64,000 nucleotides of DNA from Rubrivivax sp. (GCA_016790225.1 JAEUOZ010000051.1:1-64000), one strand, 5' to 3'; shown: positions 1 through 10,745, numbered from the stretch's first letter. Notes: generated from the letters alone by a model not told the origin. Made by a program: numbers and translations.

Positions 1-39
1 AGCCCTTCGTGCCGGGGCCGCCGATGAGCGGGTCCAGCA

Positions 40-1095
40 CTAGCGGAACGAGGCGTTGATCTTCGCCAGCGCGGCCGGGCCGGGGCACAGCACCGCCTCG
101 TCCAGCTTGTTCAGCGGCGTGGCGCTGGTGCGCAGCGCGGCATGCAGTTCGGTCGCGTCCGGGTCGACGTAGAGCAGCCCGGTCACGACCTCGCCGCGAG
201 CCTGCAGCGCCTGCACCTGGTTCATCGCCGCGACGCGGTCGGTCGGGTCGTAGCCGGGATGCAGCTTGCGCAGCCGCATCACGCTGCCGTCGGCCTGCGG
301 CAGCGTGATGACCTCGCCGGGGCCGGGCTCGGCCTTCACTTCCTGCGCCAGGTCGATGAAGTCGACGCGGCTGACCGCGTCGTTGTGCTCGCGCACGTAG
401 TCGTAGGAACGCGTGCTGCCTTCGTGGTTGTTGAAGGCCACGCAGGGGCTGATGACGTCGATGAAGGCCGCGCCGCCGTGGCGCACCGCGCCCTTGATCA
501 GCGGCACCAGCTGCGCCTTGTCGCCCGAGAAGCCGCGCGCCACGTAGGTGGCGCCCAGCTGCAGCGCCAGGCCGATCAGGTCGACCGGGCTCTCGGGGTT
601 GACGATGCCCTTCTTGCTCTTGCTGCCGCGGTCGGCGGTGGCGCTGAACTGGCCCTTGGTGAGGCCGTAGACGCCGTTGTTCTCGACGATGTAGACCATG
701 CGCACGCCGCGGCGCATGGCGTGCGCGAACTGGCCCAGGCCGATGGAGGCCGAGTCGCCGTCACCGCTGACGCCCAGGTACAGCAGCTCGCGGTTGGCCA
801 GGTTGGCGCCGGTCAGCACGCTGGGCATGCGGCCGTGAACGGTGTTGAAACCGTGGCTCGCGCCCAGGAAGTAATCGGGCGTCTTGCTGGAACAGCCGAT
901 GCCCGAGAGCTTGGCCACGCGGTGCGGCTCGATGTCCAGCTGCCAGCAGGCCTGCACGATGGCGGCGGAGATGCTGTCGTGCCCGCAACCGGCGCACAGC
1001 GTGCTCACCTTGCCCTCGTAATCGCGCCGCGTGTAGCCGACCTTGTTGGGCTGTAGGCTGGGGTGATGGAGCTTGGGTTTGGCGATGTAGGTCAT
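40..1095 (-). CDS. korB: 2-oxoacid:acceptor oxidoreductase, beta (TPP) subunit
   Basis: This is the thiamine-diphosphate subunit of a 2-oxoacid (probably 2-oxoglutarate) oxidoreductase, which decarboxylates the oxoacid to an acyl-CoA and passes electrons to Fe-S centres. The 351-residue protein shows the CAGCGH motif (34-39), GIGCSS (65-70), the TPP/Mg motif GDGDS (111-115) followed by ENN (138-140), and a further Cys near 218. These are the positions expected for the subunit [4Fe-4S] cluster. The ATG at 1095 lies 79 nt after the alpha-subunit stop, in the same operon. Substrate is inferred from family and neighbours; pyruvate is possible. A GTG overlapping the stop (38-40) opens a frame that runs off the left edge, perhaps the next gene. 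Confidence 0.9.
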   Translation of the reverse strand: MTYIAKPKLHHPSLQPNKVGYTRRDYEGKVSTLCAGCGHDSISAAIVQACWQLDIEPHRVAKLSGIGCSSKTPDYFLGASHGFNTVHGRMPSVLTGANLANRELLYLGVSGDGDSASIGLGQFAHAMRRGVRMVYIVENNGVYGLTKGQFSATADRGSKSKKGIVNPESPVDLIGLALQLGATYVARGFSGDKAQLVPLIKGAVRHGGAAFIDVISPCVAFNNHEGSTRSYDYVREHNDAVSRVDFIDLAQEVKAEPGPGEVITLPQADGSVMRLRKLHPGYDPTDRVAAMNQVQALQARGEVVTGLLYVDPDATELHAALRTSATPLNKLDEAVLCPGPAALAKINASFR

Positions 1096-1174
1096 GCGGC
1101 CTCCTGCCGGGCGGGTGTCAGACCGGCCGGTGCCCCGCGAAGGGGCAGCTGAATCGGTAAAGCGGGCGTCTGCA

Positions 1175-3013
1175 TCAGACGAGTCTCTCGCGGCGCGGCG
1201 CCACGGCCAGGGCGTGCACCTGGTTCGTGATGGCTTCGGTGATGAAGCGTGCGGTGATCGGCGTGCCGTCGTAGTGCAGCACCTTGATCAGCCACTCGGG
1301 ATCGATCTCCAGCTCGTTGATCAGCAGCGTGCGCATCTGCGCGTCGCGGTTCTGCTCGACCACGAAGACATGGTCGTGCGCCTGGATGAACTCCAGCACG
1401 CTGGCCGGGAAGGGAAAGGCCTTCAGCCGCATCGCATCCAGGTGGATGCCGGCCTTGGCCAAGGACACCAGCGCCTCGTCCATCGCTGGAGCGGTGCTGC
1501 CGAAATACAGCACCCCCAGGCGCGTCTTCTTCGCCGCCGCGCGCACCTCGGGCTGCGGCACCAGGTTGGCGGCCGTGGCGAACTTCTTCAGCAGCCGGTG
1601 CACGTTGTAGAGGTAGTCCGGCCCGGCTTCCGAATACTGGGCGTAGGCATTGCGCGTGGTGCCGCGCGTGAAGTAGGCGCCCTTGCTCGGGTGCGTGGCG
1701 GGCAGCGTGCGCCAGGGGATGCCGTCGCCATCCACATCCTTGTAGCGGCCGAAATCCTTGCCGCTCTCCAGCTCCTGGGCGCTCATGACCTTGCCGCGGT
1801 CGTACTGGCGCTGCGGATCCCAGGCAAAGGGCTCGCACAGCCGCTGGTTCATGCCGATGTCCAGATCGGTCATCACGAAGACCGGCGTCTGCAGCCGTTC
1901 GGCCAGATCCAGCGCGGTGGCGCTGAACTCGAAGCACTCGTGCGGATCCTGCGGCAGCAGCATCACATGCTTGGTATCGCCGTGGCTGGCGTAGGCGCTG
2001 CTCACCAGATCGGCCTGTTGCGTGCGCGTGGGCATGCCGGTGGAAGGCCCGCCGCGCTGCACGTCGATGATCACCAGCGGGATCTCGGCAAAGTAGGCCA
2101 GGCCGATGAACTCGGTCATCAGGGAGACACCCGGGCCGGAGGTCGCCGTGAAGGCGCGTGCGCCGTTCCAGCCGGCGCCGGTGATCATGCCGATGGAGGC
2201 GATCTCGTCCTCGGCCTGCACGATGGCGTAGCGGGCCTCGCCGGTCTCGGGGTCGTGGCGCAGCTTCTTGCAGTAGCTGGCAAAGGCTTCCACCACGCTG
2301 GTGGACGGCGTGATCGGGTACCAGGCGCAGACGGTCGCGCCGCCGTAGACGCAGCCCAGGCCGGCGGCCGTGTTGCCGTCGACGAAGATGCGCTCGCCCA
2401 CCGCCCGCGCGCGCCTGACGCGCAGACCGATGGGCAGCTCCAGGTGATCGCGGGCGAAGCTGCGGCCGGCCTGCAGCGCGCGCAGGTTGCTTTCCAGCAG
2501 GCGCTCCTTGCCGCGGTACTGCTCGGCCAGCAGCTTCTCCACCACCTCGTGATCCACTTCCATCAGGGCCGCCAGCGCGCCCAGCACCATGATGTTCTTG
2601 AACAGCGTGCGCTGGCGCGGGTCTTCATAGGTGGCGTTGCAGATCGCCGTCACCGGCATGCCGATGACCGTGATGTCCTGGCGGAAGGCCGAGGCCGGGA
2701 TCGGCTTGGTGCTGTCGTAGAAGAGGTAGCCGCCGGGCTCGATCTCCTTCAGATCGGCATCCCAGGTCTGCGGGTTCATCGCCACCATCATGTCGATGCC
2801 ACCGCGCCGGCCCAGCCAGCCCTTTTCGCTCACACGCACCTCGTACCAGGTCGGCAGGCCCTGGATGTTGCTCGGAAAGATGTTGCGCGGGCTCACCGGC
2901 ACGCCCATGCGCAGGACCGCCTTGGCAAACATCTCGTTGGCCGAAGCCGAGCCGGAACCATTGACGTTGGCAAACTTGACGACGAAGTCGTTGACGGCTT
3001 CCAGGCGGTTCAT
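1175..3013 (-). CDS. korA: 2-oxoacid:acceptor oxidoreductase, fused gamma-alpha subunit
   Basis: This is the partner of the TPP subunit. The 612-residue protein joins an N-terminal gamma domain (about 1-190, with the NGSGSASANEM segment typical of KorC/PorG) to the alpha pyrimidine-binding domain. The alpha domain contains WYPITPSTSVVE, the QAEDEIASIGM segment and TSGPG, as in 2-oxoacid:ferredoxin oxidoreductases. The ATG at 3013 overlaps the stop of the upstream gene as ATGA, indicating translational coupling. The reading frame stays open upstream to 3727, but that part only shadows the preceding gene in another frame. The three-gene order resembles the KorABC type of 2-oxoglutarate:NADP+ oxidoreductase known from Thauera (family knowledge). 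Confidence 0.9.
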   Translation of the reverse strand: MNRLEAVNDFVVKFANVNGSGSASANEMFAKAVLRMGVPVSPRNIFPSNIQGLPTWYEVRVSEKGWLGRRGGIDMMVAMNPQTWDADLKEIEPGGYLFYDSTKPIPASAFRQDITVIGMPVTAICNATYEDPRQRTLFKNIMVLGALAALMEVDHEVVEKLLAEQYRGKERLLESNLRALQAGRSFARDHLELPIGLRVRRARAVGERIFVDGNTAAGLGCVYGGATVCAWYPITPSTSVVEAFASYCKKLRHDPETGEARYAIVQAEDEIASIGMITGAGWNGARAFTATSGPGVSLMTEFIGLAYFAEIPLVIIDVQRGGPSTGMPTRTQQADLVSSAYASHGDTKHVMLLPQDPHECFEFSATALDLAERLQTPVFVMTDLDIGMNQRLCEPFAWDPQRQYDRGKVMSAQELESGKDFGRYKDVDGDGIPWRTLPATHPSKGAYFTRGTTRNAYAQYSEAGPDYLYNVHRLLKKFATAANLVPQPEVRAAAKKTRLGVLYFGSTAPAMDEALVSLAKAGIHLDAMRLKAFPFPASVLEFIQAHDHVFVVEQNRDAQMRTLLINELEIDPEWLIKVLHYDGTPITARFITEAITNQVHALAVAPRRERLV

Positions 3014-4845
3014 GCGGCCACTCCCCGGGCAACGGCGGACTTGCGGTCGCGACAGCTGGCGCCCGCCTTGGTGGTGATGAGCAGGAACTTCTGCATGTCC
3101 CAGGCGCCCGTCGGGCAGCGCTCGGCACACAGGCCGCAGTGCAGGCAGACGTCCTCGTCCTTGACCATCACGCGCGCGGTCTTCAGCGGCCCGCCGACAT
3201 AGAGCGCCTGGTCCTGGCGGGGGCTCGGGGCATTGAGCCGGCCGCGCAGATCGGCCTCTTCGCCGTCCTCGGTGAAGGTGATGCAGTCCATCGGGCAGAT
3301 GTCCACGCAGGAATCGCACTCGATGCACAGCTTCTCGTTGAAGACGGTCTGCACATCGCAGTTCAGGCAACGCTGCGCTTCCTTGAAGGCCGTCTTCGCG
3401 TCGAAGCCCAGTTCCACCTCCACCTTGATGCTGGCCAGCGCCGCCTCGGCCTTGGCCCAGGGCACCTTGTGGCGCGCGTCGTCGGCCGGCGCGTTGTCGT
3501 AGCTCCACTGGTGGATGCCCATCTTCTGCGACAGCAGGTTCACATGCGGCGGCGGCCGCTGGCGGACATCCTCGCCATGCAGGAAGCGATCCATGGACAC
3601 CGCCGCCTCGTGGCCATGTGCCACGGCCGTGATGATGTTCTTGGGCCCGAAGGCGGCATCTCCGCCGAAGAAGACACGCGGCAGCGTGGACTGGAAGGTC
3701 TTGGGATCCAGCTGCGGCAGGCCCCATTTGTCAAACTCGATGCCGCAGTCGCGCTCGATCCACGGAAAGGCATTCTCCTGGCCCACGGCGATGAGCACCT
3801 CGTCGCAGGGCACCGTCACATCGGGTTCGCCGGTAGGCACCAGGCTGCGCCGGCCCTGCTGGTCGTGCACGGGCTTGACGATCTCGAAGACCATGCCGGT
3901 CAGCCGGCCGCCTTCGTGCACGAAGGCCTTGGGCACATGGCAGTTGATGATGGGAATGCCCTCGTGCAGCGCGTCCTCCTTCTCCCAGGGCGAGGCCTTC
4001 ATCTCGTCGAAGCCCGAGCGCACGATGACCTTCACCTCGCTGGCGCCCATGCGGCGCGCGCTGCGGCAGCAATCCATGGCCGTATTGCCGCCGCCCAGCA
4101 CGATGACACGCGGCTGCACCGACGTGATGTGGCCGAAGGAGACCGAAGCGAGCCAGTCGATGCCGATGTGGATCTGCGCGGCGGCCTCCTGCCGGCCCGG
4201 GATCTGCAGATCGCGCCCGCGCGGCGCCCCGCAGCCGACGAAGACGGCATCCCAGTCCTGCGCCAGCAGCGCCTTCAAGGAATCCACGCGCTGGCCGGCG
4301 CGGAAGTCCACGCCCAGGCCGAGGATGTAGCCCGTCTCTTCGTCGATCACGTGCTCGGGCAGCCGAAAGCGCGGGATCTGCGTGCGGATGAAGCCGCCGG
4401 CCTTCTTCTCGCCATCGAAGACGGTGACCTCGTAGCCCTGCGTGGCCAGATCGCGCGCCACGGTCAGCGAGGCCGGCCCCGCGCCCACGCAGGCCACCTT
4501 CTTGCCGTTGCGCGGCAGCGGCCGCGGAATCATCGCCCGCACCTCGCCGCCCTTGAGATCCGCGGCCACGCGCTTGAGGCGGCAGATCGCCACCGGCTCC
4601 GGTTTCTCGAGGTTGTGATCCTCCACCCGGCCGCGCCGGCAGGCCGGCTCGCAGGGGCGATCGCAGGTGCGTCCCAGGACGCCCGGGAAGACGTTGCTCA
4701 CCCAGTTGACCATGTACGCATCGTCGTAGCGGCCTTGGGCGATGAGCCGGATGTATTCCGGCACGGGCGTGTGGGCCGGGCAGGCCCACTGGCAATCCAC
4801 GACCTTGTGGAAGTACGACGGATCGCTCACATCGGTGGGGCGCAC
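3010..4845 (-). CDS. FAD-dependent NAD(P) oxidoreductase with two ferredoxin-type Fe-S sites (GltD-like)
   Basis: This is the electron-transfer subunit that probably links the 2-oxoacid oxidoreductase to NAD(P)+. The 611-residue protein has an N-terminal GltD-type Fe-S region (Cys 18, 22, 61, 65, 69), an FAD Rossmann motif GAGPAS (121-126) and a second dinucleotide motif GGGNTA (251-256). A C-terminal 2x[4Fe-4S] module carries CIECDSCVDICP and CLHCGLCAERCP. It starts at GTG 4845, chosen because an AGGAG lies 6 nt upstream; the same frame has no better ATG nearby. It is first in the operon and overlaps korA by four bases. Whether it uses NADP+ (as in Thauera KorC) or NAD+ cannot be told from the sequence. 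Confidence 0.87.
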   Translation of the reverse strand: MRPTDVSDPSYFHKVVDCQWACPAHTPVPEYIRLIAQGRYDDAYMVNWVSNVFPGVLGRTCDRPCEPACRRGRVEDHNLEKPEPVAICRLKRVAADLKGGEVRAMIPRPLPRNGKKVACVGAGPASLTVARDLATQGYEVTVFDGEKKAGGFIRTQIPRFRLPEHVIDEETGYILGLGVDFRAGQRVDSLKALLAQDWDAVFVGCGAPRGRDLQIPGRQEAAAQIHIGIDWLASVSFGHITSVQPRVIVLGGGNTAMDCCRSARRMGASEVKVIVRSGFDEMKASPWEKEDALHEGIPIINCHVPKAFVHEGGRLTGMVFEIVKPVHDQQGRRSLVPTGEPDVTVPCDEVLIAVGQENAFPWIERDCGIEFDKWGLPQLDPKTFQSTLPRVFFGGDAAFGPKNIITAVAHGHEAAVSMDRFLHGEDVRQRPPPHVNLLSQKMGIHQWSYDNAPADDARHKVPWAKAEAALASIKVEVELGFDAKTAFKEAQRCLNCDVQTVFNEKLCIECDSCVDICPMDCITFTEDGEEADLRGRLNAPSPRQDQALYVGGPLKTARVMVKDEDVCLHCGLCAERCPTGAWDMQKFLLITTKAGASCRDRKSAVARGVAA

Positions 4846-5052
4846 GCAGGTCTCCTGGGTGGAATCGCTGTGGGCGACGGCCAGTTGGCGGCATGCCCCG
4901 CGACATTCGGTCTGCCGCGTAGTCTATGCCCCGGCACAGTGCGCGCAGATCCCCAAGGCCCCATCGTGGTGCCAGGAGTGACGCCGATTTGACAATCGTC
5001 AGCCGCGGCGGTGGCCCGGCGCGGCAGCGCGGCGCGCCGGCCGCGCGGGGCT

Positions 5053-6558
5053 TCAGGCCTCGACGCCGCCCTTGAGCTCGGCCGTCAGCTGCGCAAAGCC
5101 GGCTTCGTCGCCCGCGGCCAGCAAGGCGGACTGGCGAGGCCAGGTGCCGGGCCTGGCCAATGCGAACCGGGGGCCCGCCTGCTGCAACAGCGCCTGCAGG
5201 CGCTCGGGCTCGGCCGAGGCCAGATCCTGGTAGCTGCGGATGCCGGCGGCCTGCAGGATGGCTTCGATCTTGGGGCCGATGCCTTCGATGCGCTGGAGAT
5301 CGTCAGGCCGGACATCAGCGTCGGCGCGGGCGCCGCCTGCGCCCCGTGCGCCCTTTGCGCCCTTTGCTCCCTGTGCGCCCTGCGCAGCTCGCGGGGCCGG
5401 CCGAGCGCGCGCACGTGGTGCGGCAGCCGGCGCCTCGACGGGGGCGGGCGCGGCGGGCGGCGTCTGCGGATCGGCGGCCACCGGCACGAGCTGCAGATTG
5501 CGCGTCCCGGCCCGGCGCAGGCGCTGATCCAGCGGCAGGCTCGGGCCGGCCGCCAGTTCCACCCGCGGTTCGGCACAGACCGCGCTGAACAGATCGCGTG
5601 CATAGTCGCTGGCCCAGATGCGTGCCGGCTCGGTGTCTTCGGCGCTGAAGACCACGCGCAGCGGCAGGCTGTCCTGTGCGGCGAGCGGCTGGCTTTCCGG
5701 CGCGGCGCGGCGCACCGCCCAGTCGTCAGCCAGCACGCTGGCCATGCCGGGCACCAGCCAGGGGCCGAGAGACCGGGCCCAGGCCTGCCCGGTGGCGCCG
5801 CCCGTCAGGGCACCTCGCGCCACGGATTCCTGCCACAGCGCCGCCTGCACCAGGCCGGGCCAGGCCATGGCGCTGAACGGGTGATCCAGCAGCTGCCAGG
5901 CGGCCGCGGAGGCACTGCCCAGCATGCCCTGATCCATCCAGCCCAGCACGTTGTAGAGCGAACGCAAGGGGTGCTGGCCCAGGCCGGCGGAGGGCAAGGG
6001 CCACAGCGGCGTGGGGCCGACGATGACCTGCTGCACCTGGCCCAGCCAGCGCGTGCCGCACAGGTGGACCAGCGCCGCCGCGTCAAAGCGCAGCACCAGC
6101 ACGGCACTGCCCTTGGCATCCGCGGTCTGCAGGCAGTGCTGCAGGCGTTCGCAGATGTCGGAGGCCGCCGCCGCGCCCGCCAGGCGCGGCACCACCAGGC
6201 TGTAGCAGGCATGGCCGGCGCGCAGGGCGGACTTCTGCCAGCTCAGCCACACGCCGTGCGAGGGGGCGGCCACCGAAGGCGTGGCGGCTTCGACAAAGAT
6301 CAGGGTCGCCAGCTCGGGATCGGCCTGCCCCTGGGCGTCCGGCATCTGCAGCCGCCAGGCGCGGGCCGCGGTGGGCTCACCGGCCAGCGGCAGGGCCTGC
6401 GCCAGCACGCCGGGCTCGGCCTGGCCCGCGGGGCCGATGCCTCCGGCATGGGTCGCTGAAGGCGGAGGCTGCAGCATCGCGGTATCGAAGAGCGCTGCCA
6501 CGCCTTCCAGGGCGGGGCTGAAATCGTGGCTGAACAACGATCCGGACCGGGAAACCAT
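5053..6558 (-). CDS. Unrecognised protein with C-terminal helix-hairpin-helix domain
   Basis: I do not recognise the bulk of this 501-residue protein. The first 330 residues are rich in Ala, Leu and Trp and carry no motif I can name. A low-complexity Ala/Pro/Arg/Gly linker (about 360-420) follows. The C-terminal 80 residues contain LQRIEGIGPKIEAIL, a helix-hairpin-helix repeat of the kind used for non-specific DNA or protein contact. There is no signal peptide or membrane segment. ATG 6558 is preferred over a TTG six bases earlier because AGGAG lies 10 nt from the ATG and only 4 nt from the TTG. It stands alone between the kor operon and the chemoreceptor gene, all on the same strand. Confidence 0.75.
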   Translation of the reverse strand: MVSRSGSLFSHDFSPALEGVAALFDTAMLQPPPSATHAGGIGPAGQAEPGVLAQALPLAGEPTAARAWRLQMPDAQGQADPELATLIFVEAATPSVAAPSHGVWLSWQKSALRAGHACYSLVVPRLAGAAAASDICERLQHCLQTADAKGSAVLVLRFDAAALVHLCGTRWLGQVQQVIVGPTPLWPLPSAGLGQHPLRSLYNVLGWMDQGMLGSASAAAWQLLDHPFSAMAWPGLVQAALWQESVARGALTGGATGQAWARSLGPWLVPGMASVLADDWAVRRAAPESQPLAAQDSLPLRVVFSAEDTEPARIWASDYARDLFSAVCAEPRVELAAGPSLPLDQRLRRAGTRNLQLVPVAADPQTPPAAPAPVEAPAAAPRARARPAPRAAQGAQGAKGAKGARGAGGARADADVRPDDLQRIEGIGPKIEAILQAAGIRSYQDLASAEPERLQALLQQAGPRFALARPGTWPRQSALLAAGDEAGFAQLTAELKGGVEA

Positions 6559-6679
6559 GCTCAAGGCGCTCCTGCTGAAGAGGGTTCATGCGGCAGCGCA
6601 GCCTGGGGCGAGCGCTCCTGGCCAGCTTACCGCAGACGTCAGCGGCGGCAGGCCCGCCCCTCGGATGCCCGGCTTCGGC

Positions 6680-8233
6680 TCAGGCTTCTGCGGTCTCGGG
6701 CAGCTGGAAGACGCGCACGGCCTGGGTCAGGGCACCGGCATGTTCCTGCAGGCCGAGGGCCAGATCGGTGGTCTGTTCCACCAGCGCCAGCTGGCTTTCC
6801 GCATCGCGCGCCAGCACGTCCATCGATTCGTCGAGCATGTTGATGCCCGAGCTCTGGGCGAAGGTGGTTTCCCAGATGCCCTGCACCAGCGAGCTCATGC
6901 TGTTGACCTGCCCCACCATCTGCTGGATCGATTGCGTCGCGCCTTCGGTCAGCGGCCCGCCGGCCAGCACGTCGACACGGCTGGTCTCCACGAGCGTCTT
7001 GATCTCCTTGGCAGCGGCATCGGTGCGCGCGGCCAGCAGCCGCACTTCCGCGGCGACGACGGCAAAGCCCTTGCCCTGCTCGCCGGCCCGCGCAGCCTCC
7101 ACGGCCGCATTCAGCGCCAGCAGGTTGGTCTGGAAGGCGATGCCCTGGATCAGGCCCACCATGTCGGCCACGCGGTTGGACGATCGCGTGATGCCCTGCA
7201 TGGTGTGGCCGACCCTTTCCACCGCCGCGACACCGGCCGTCGCGGTCTGGCCGGTCTCCTTGGCCAGCTGGCTGGCGTCTTCGGCGGCCTGGGCGTTCTG
7301 GCTGACGAAGCCGGTGACGGCCTTCAGCGCCTGCCCGGTGCTGCGCAGTTCAGACTGGTGCTTGTCGGCACGCTGCTGCAGATCGTGGCTGCCGGCGGCG
7401 ATTTCCTCGCTGGCCTGCGCCAGGCTCAGGCCGCGCTGGCGCACGTCGCCCACCAGGCCCACCAGGGATTCGCACATCGCGTTGAGCGAGCGGATCAGCT
7501 GCGCCGCCTCGTCTTCGCCCTTGACGGCGGCCCGGTGCCGCAGATCCCCGGCGGCCACCGCCATGGCCAGATCGCGGGCCTGCTGAACCGGCCGCAGGAT
7601 CGAGCGCGAGAGCACCCAGCTCAGGCCCAGCATGCACACCATGCCCAGCAGCAGCACGCCCAGCAGCAGCCGCTGCGTGCGATCGGCGGTGGCGTGGAAG
7701 TCGCCGATCGCCTCCTGCGCCAACGCGGCGCCGGCCGCCACCGTCTGGTCGACGGCCTCGCGGTGGGCGCGGTACATGCGATGGGCTTCCGCCAGCGCCT
7801 GGCGCGCCGCAATGTCATCGCCGGCCTCATGCAGCTTCATCACGGTCTGCGCCTGGGCCATGAAGGCCTGCGCGTGTTCGTGCTGACGGCCCAGCAGATG
7901 CGTTTCCAGACCGAAGGGCGGCGAATCGACCCAGTGGCGGACACGATCACCGTAGGCCTTGCTCAGGCGCTGGATTTCGGCGCGCGCGGCCGCAGGTTCC
8001 AGCGTGCCTTCGCTCAGCTGCGAAAGCACCAGCCGCAGCTCGATCAGGTAGACCGGCGGCGGCAGGATGTCGGACACCACGTCCTTGGCCACCAGCGCCT
8101 TGTGGCTGTGCGCGGTCAAGGCCTGCGTGACACGCATGCCCACCGCCACACAGGCGCACAGGATCAGAACGCTCAGCAGGGCCAGCCAGATCTGGCGGCC
8201 CGCGATGGAACGGATGCGAAGCAGATTCGTCAT
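6680..8233 (-). CDS. Methyl-accepting chemotaxis protein
   Basis: This is an inner-membrane chemoreceptor. The 517-residue protein has a first membrane segment at about 15-33, a periplasmic helical sensor region (about 34-188, 4-helix-bundle-like), a second membrane segment at about 189-208 and a HAMP region (about 209-262). It ends in the cytoplasmic signalling hairpin with the invariant tip near 364-398 ([18 protein letters not shown]). ATG 8233 is chosen because the residues following it read straight into a positively charged leader and the first membrane helix; the open frame upstream is featureless. The ligand is unknown. It has no chemotaxis genes beside it, so it is an orphan receptor feeding a system encoded elsewhere. 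Confidence 0.9.
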   Translation of the reverse strand: MTNLLRIRSIAGRQIWLALLSVLILCACVAVGMRVTQALTAHSHKALVAKDVVSDILPPPVYLIELRLVLSQLSEGTLEPAAARAEIQRLSKAYGDRVRHWVDSPPFGLETHLLGRQHEHAQAFMAQAQTVMKLHEAGDDIAARQALAEAHRMYRAHREAVDQTVAAGAALAQEAIGDFHATADRTQRLLLGVLLLGMVCMLGLSWVLSRSILRPVQQARDLAMAVAAGDLRHRAAVKGEDEAAQLIRSLNAMCESLVGLVGDVRQRGLSLAQASEEIAAGSHDLQQRADKHQSELRSTGQALKAVTGFVSQNAQAAEDASQLAKETGQTATAGVAAVERVGHTMQGITRSSNRVADMVGLIQGIAFQTNLLALNAAVEAARAGEQGKGFAVVAAEVRLLAARTDAAAKEIKTLVETSRVDVLAGGPLTEGATQSIQQMVGQVNSMSSLVQGIWETTFAQSSGINMLDESMDVLARDAESQLALVEQTTDLALGLQEHAGALTQAVRVFQLPETAEA

Positions 8234-8387
8234 GAGCGGTGGCTGGATGCGGATCGACGACGGCCAAGTGCCGCAGTCGGGCATTGTGTTCAGCCACCGC
8301 AGCGGCAAAGGCGCGATGTGTCGCGCCAATCCGGTGCAGTTGGATCGCCAGGACGAACGCCCGAAAAGACCCCGTTTCCGAAGGGGT

Positions 8388-10703
8388 TCAGCCCAGCAGC
8401 CGCTGCGGCTTGACGAAGCCTTCGATGCGGCGGCCCTTGCGGGCCCGCTTGCCCAGGTATTCGGTCAAGGCAGCGCCCTTGAGCAGCTCTTCCTTGGGTT
8501 TGCCGCCGCGGCCCTGGCCGACGACGCGCAGGCTGTCCGAGAAAGCCGCCACCGAGACCAGCGGCGTCCTGGCATCCACATCCATCAGCGTCAGGCCGCG
8601 GCCGCCCTTGGGCTGCTGCTTCAGCTCGTCCAGCGCGAAGCACAGCAGCCGGCCATCCAGCGCCAGGCAGCCCAGCTGCGTGTGCGCCGGCAGCACGATC
8701 GCCGGCGGCAGCACGTGCTCGCCGGGCTCCAGGCTCAGGAAGGCCTTGCCGCCCTTGTTGCGCCCATGCAGATCGCCCGCCCGCGCCAGCAGGCCGAAGC
8801 CGCCGGTATTGGCCAGCAGCAGCAGCGTCTGCGCCTCGCAGGCGAGGTAATGCGCCGGCTGCGTGCCGGCCTCCAGATCGATCAGCGAGGTGATGGGCGC
8901 GCCGTCGCCCCGCCCGCCCGGCATGCCCGCGACCGCAGCGCTGTAGGCGCGGCCGTTGCTGCCCAGCATCACCAGCGTATCCACGCTGCGGCAGGCAAAG
9001 GCGCCATACAGCGCATCGCCCGGCTTGAACTGCAGCGCGGCGGGATCGACCTCATGCCCCTTGAGCGCGCGCACCCAGCCCTTGAGGCTGACCACCACGG
9101 TCACCGCCTCATCGATCACTTTGACCTCGGCCACCGCGCGGCTGGCCGCTTCCACCAGCGTGCGGCGCGCGTCGCCATGGGCCTTGGCATCGGCCTCGAT
9201 CTCCTTGATCAGCAGCCGCTTCAAGGCCGCCGGGCTGGCCAGGATCTCGTCGAGCTTCTTCTGCTCATCTCGAAGGTTGGACAGTTCCTGCTCGATGCGG
9301 ATGGCCTCCAGCCGGGCCAGCTGGCGCAGGCGGATTTCCAGGATGTCCTCGGCCTGCCGGTCGCTGAGGCGAAAGCGCGCGATCAGCGCCGCCTTGGGCT
9401 CATCGGCCTCGCGGATGATGCGGATCACCTCGTCGATGTTCAGCAGCACCAGCTGCCGGCCTTCCAGCACATGGATGCGGTCCAGCACCTTGGCCAGGCG
9501 GTGCTGGGTGCGCCGCTGCACGGTCTGCTGGCGGAAGCCCAGCCACTCCACCAGCATCTGGCGCAGGCTCTTCTGCACCGGTTTGCCATCGGCGCCGATC
9601 AGCGTGAGGTTGATCGGCGCCGAGGTCTCCAGGCTGGTGTGCGCCAGCAGCACGTTGATCAGTTCCTGCTGCTCGATGGCGCGGCTGCGCGGCTCGAACA
9701 CCAGGCGCACGGCCGCCTCCTTGCCGGATTCGTCGCGCACGGCATCCAGCACCGAGAGCACGGTGGTCTTCAGCTGCGTCTGCTCGGCCGACAGCGCCTT
9801 CTTGCCGGCGCGCACCTTGGGGTTGGTGAGCTCCTCGATCTCTTCCAGCACCTTCTGCGCGCTGGTGCCCGGCGGCAGTTCGGTCACCACCAGCTGCCAC
9901 TGGCCGCGCGCCAGATCCTCGATCTTCCAGCGCGCACGCACCTTCAGGCTGCCGCGGCCGCTGGCATAGGCCGCGCGGATCTCGGCCGCCGCGCTGATGA
10001 TCTGGCCGCCGCCGGGATAGTCCGGCGCCGGCAGCAGCGCATGAAGTTCGTCGTCAGACAGCTGCTCGTTGCGGATCAGCGCGACGGCGGCGGCCGCCAC
10101 CTCGCGCAGGTTGTGGCTGGGGATCTCGGTGGCCAGGCCCACGGCGATGCCGCTGGCGCCGTTGAGCAGCACGAAGGGCAGGCGCGCCGGCAGCTGGCGT
10201 GGCTCTTCGGTGGAGCCGTCGTAGTTGGGCTGGAAATCCACCGTGCCTTCGTCGATCTCGTCCAGCAGCAGCCGTGCGATGGGCGACAGGCGCGCCTCGG
10301 TGTAGCGCATGGCCGCCGCGCCATCGCCATCGCGGCTGCCAAAATTACCCTGGCCATCGATCAGCGGGTAGCGCTGGCTGAAATCCTGCGCCATGCGCAC
10401 CAGCGCGTCATAGGCCGCCGTGTCGCCGTGCGGGTGGTAACGGCCCAGCACATCGCCCACCACCCGTGCGCTCTTCACGGGCTTGGGCGCACCGGAGGCA
10501 GCATGCCCCAGGCCCATACGCTGCATGGCGTAGAGGATGCGGCGCTGGACCGGTTTCTGCCCATCGCACACATCGGGCAGCGCGCGGCCCTTCACCACGC
10601 TCAGCGCGTATTCGAGATAGGCACGTTCGGCAAACTGGCCCAGGGGCACGGTATCGCCGGGGCCGGCCGCGGGGGCCGGCGGGGGATCGAAGAGATCAGG
10701 CAT
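8388..10703 (-). CDS. parC: DNA topoisomerase IV subunit A
   Basis: This is the DNA-cleaving subunit of topoisomerase IV, which decatenates daughter chromosomes with ParE. The 771-residue protein shows the winged-helix/tower region typical of ParC, with the catalytic tyrosine in [10 protein letters not shown] (Tyr134). The equivalent of the quinolone-resistance region reads GDTAAYD, so Thr95 and Asp99 occupy the positions of E. coli Ser80 and Glu84. I would not infer resistance from that, since the residue at this site varies between lineages. The C-terminal domain is shorter than in GyrA, supporting ParC. It is separated from parE by gspB, a gspA-like gene and a lipoprotein gene, all on the same strand. 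Confidence 0.95.
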   Translation of the reverse strand: MPDLFDPPPAPAAGPGDTVPLGQFAERAYLEYALSVVKGRALPDVCDGQKPVQRRILYAMQRMGLGHAASGAPKPVKSARVVGDVLGRYHPHGDTAAYDALVRMAQDFSQRYPLIDGQGNFGSRDGDGAAAMRYTEARLSPIARLLLDEIDEGTVDFQPNYDGSTEEPRQLPARLPFVLLNGASGIAVGLATEIPSHNLREVAAAAVALIRNEQLSDDELHALLPAPDYPGGGQIISAAAEIRAAYASGRGSLKVRARWKIEDLARGQWQLVVTELPPGTSAQKVLEEIEELTNPKVRAGKKALSAEQTQLKTTVLSVLDAVRDESGKEAAVRLVFEPRSRAIEQQELINVLLAHTSLETSAPINLTLIGADGKPVQKSLRQMLVEWLGFRQQTVQRRTQHRLAKVLDRIHVLEGRQLVLLNIDEVIRIIREADEPKAALIARFRLSDRQAEDILEIRLRQLARLEAIRIEQELSNLRDEQKKLDEILASPAALKRLLIKEIEADAKAHGDARRTLVEAASRAVAEVKVIDEAVTVVVSLKGWVRALKGHEVDPAALQFKPGDALYGAFACRSVDTLVMLGSNGRAYSAAVAGMPGGRGDGAPITSLIDLEAGTQPAHYLACEAQTLLLLANTGGFGLLARAGDLHGRNKGGKAFLSLEPGEHVLPPAIVLPAHTQLGCLALDGRLLCFALDELKQQPKGGRGLTLMDVDARTPLVSVAAFSDSLRVVGQGRGGKPKEELLKGAALTEYLGKRARKGRRIEGFVKPQRLLG

Positions 10704-10745
10704 GAACTCGGACGTTGGACAAGGGTGCCGGCAAGCCGGCCACGA

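Noticed and set aside
1..40. A gene starting GTG at 40 on the minus strand (VLDPLIGGPGTKG).
   Set aside because: Only 13 codons are visible before the left edge; too little to support a feature.
10417..10425. Quinolone resistance from Thr95 and Asp99 of ParC.
   Set aside because: These residues vary naturally between lineages, so their presence alone does not show resistance.
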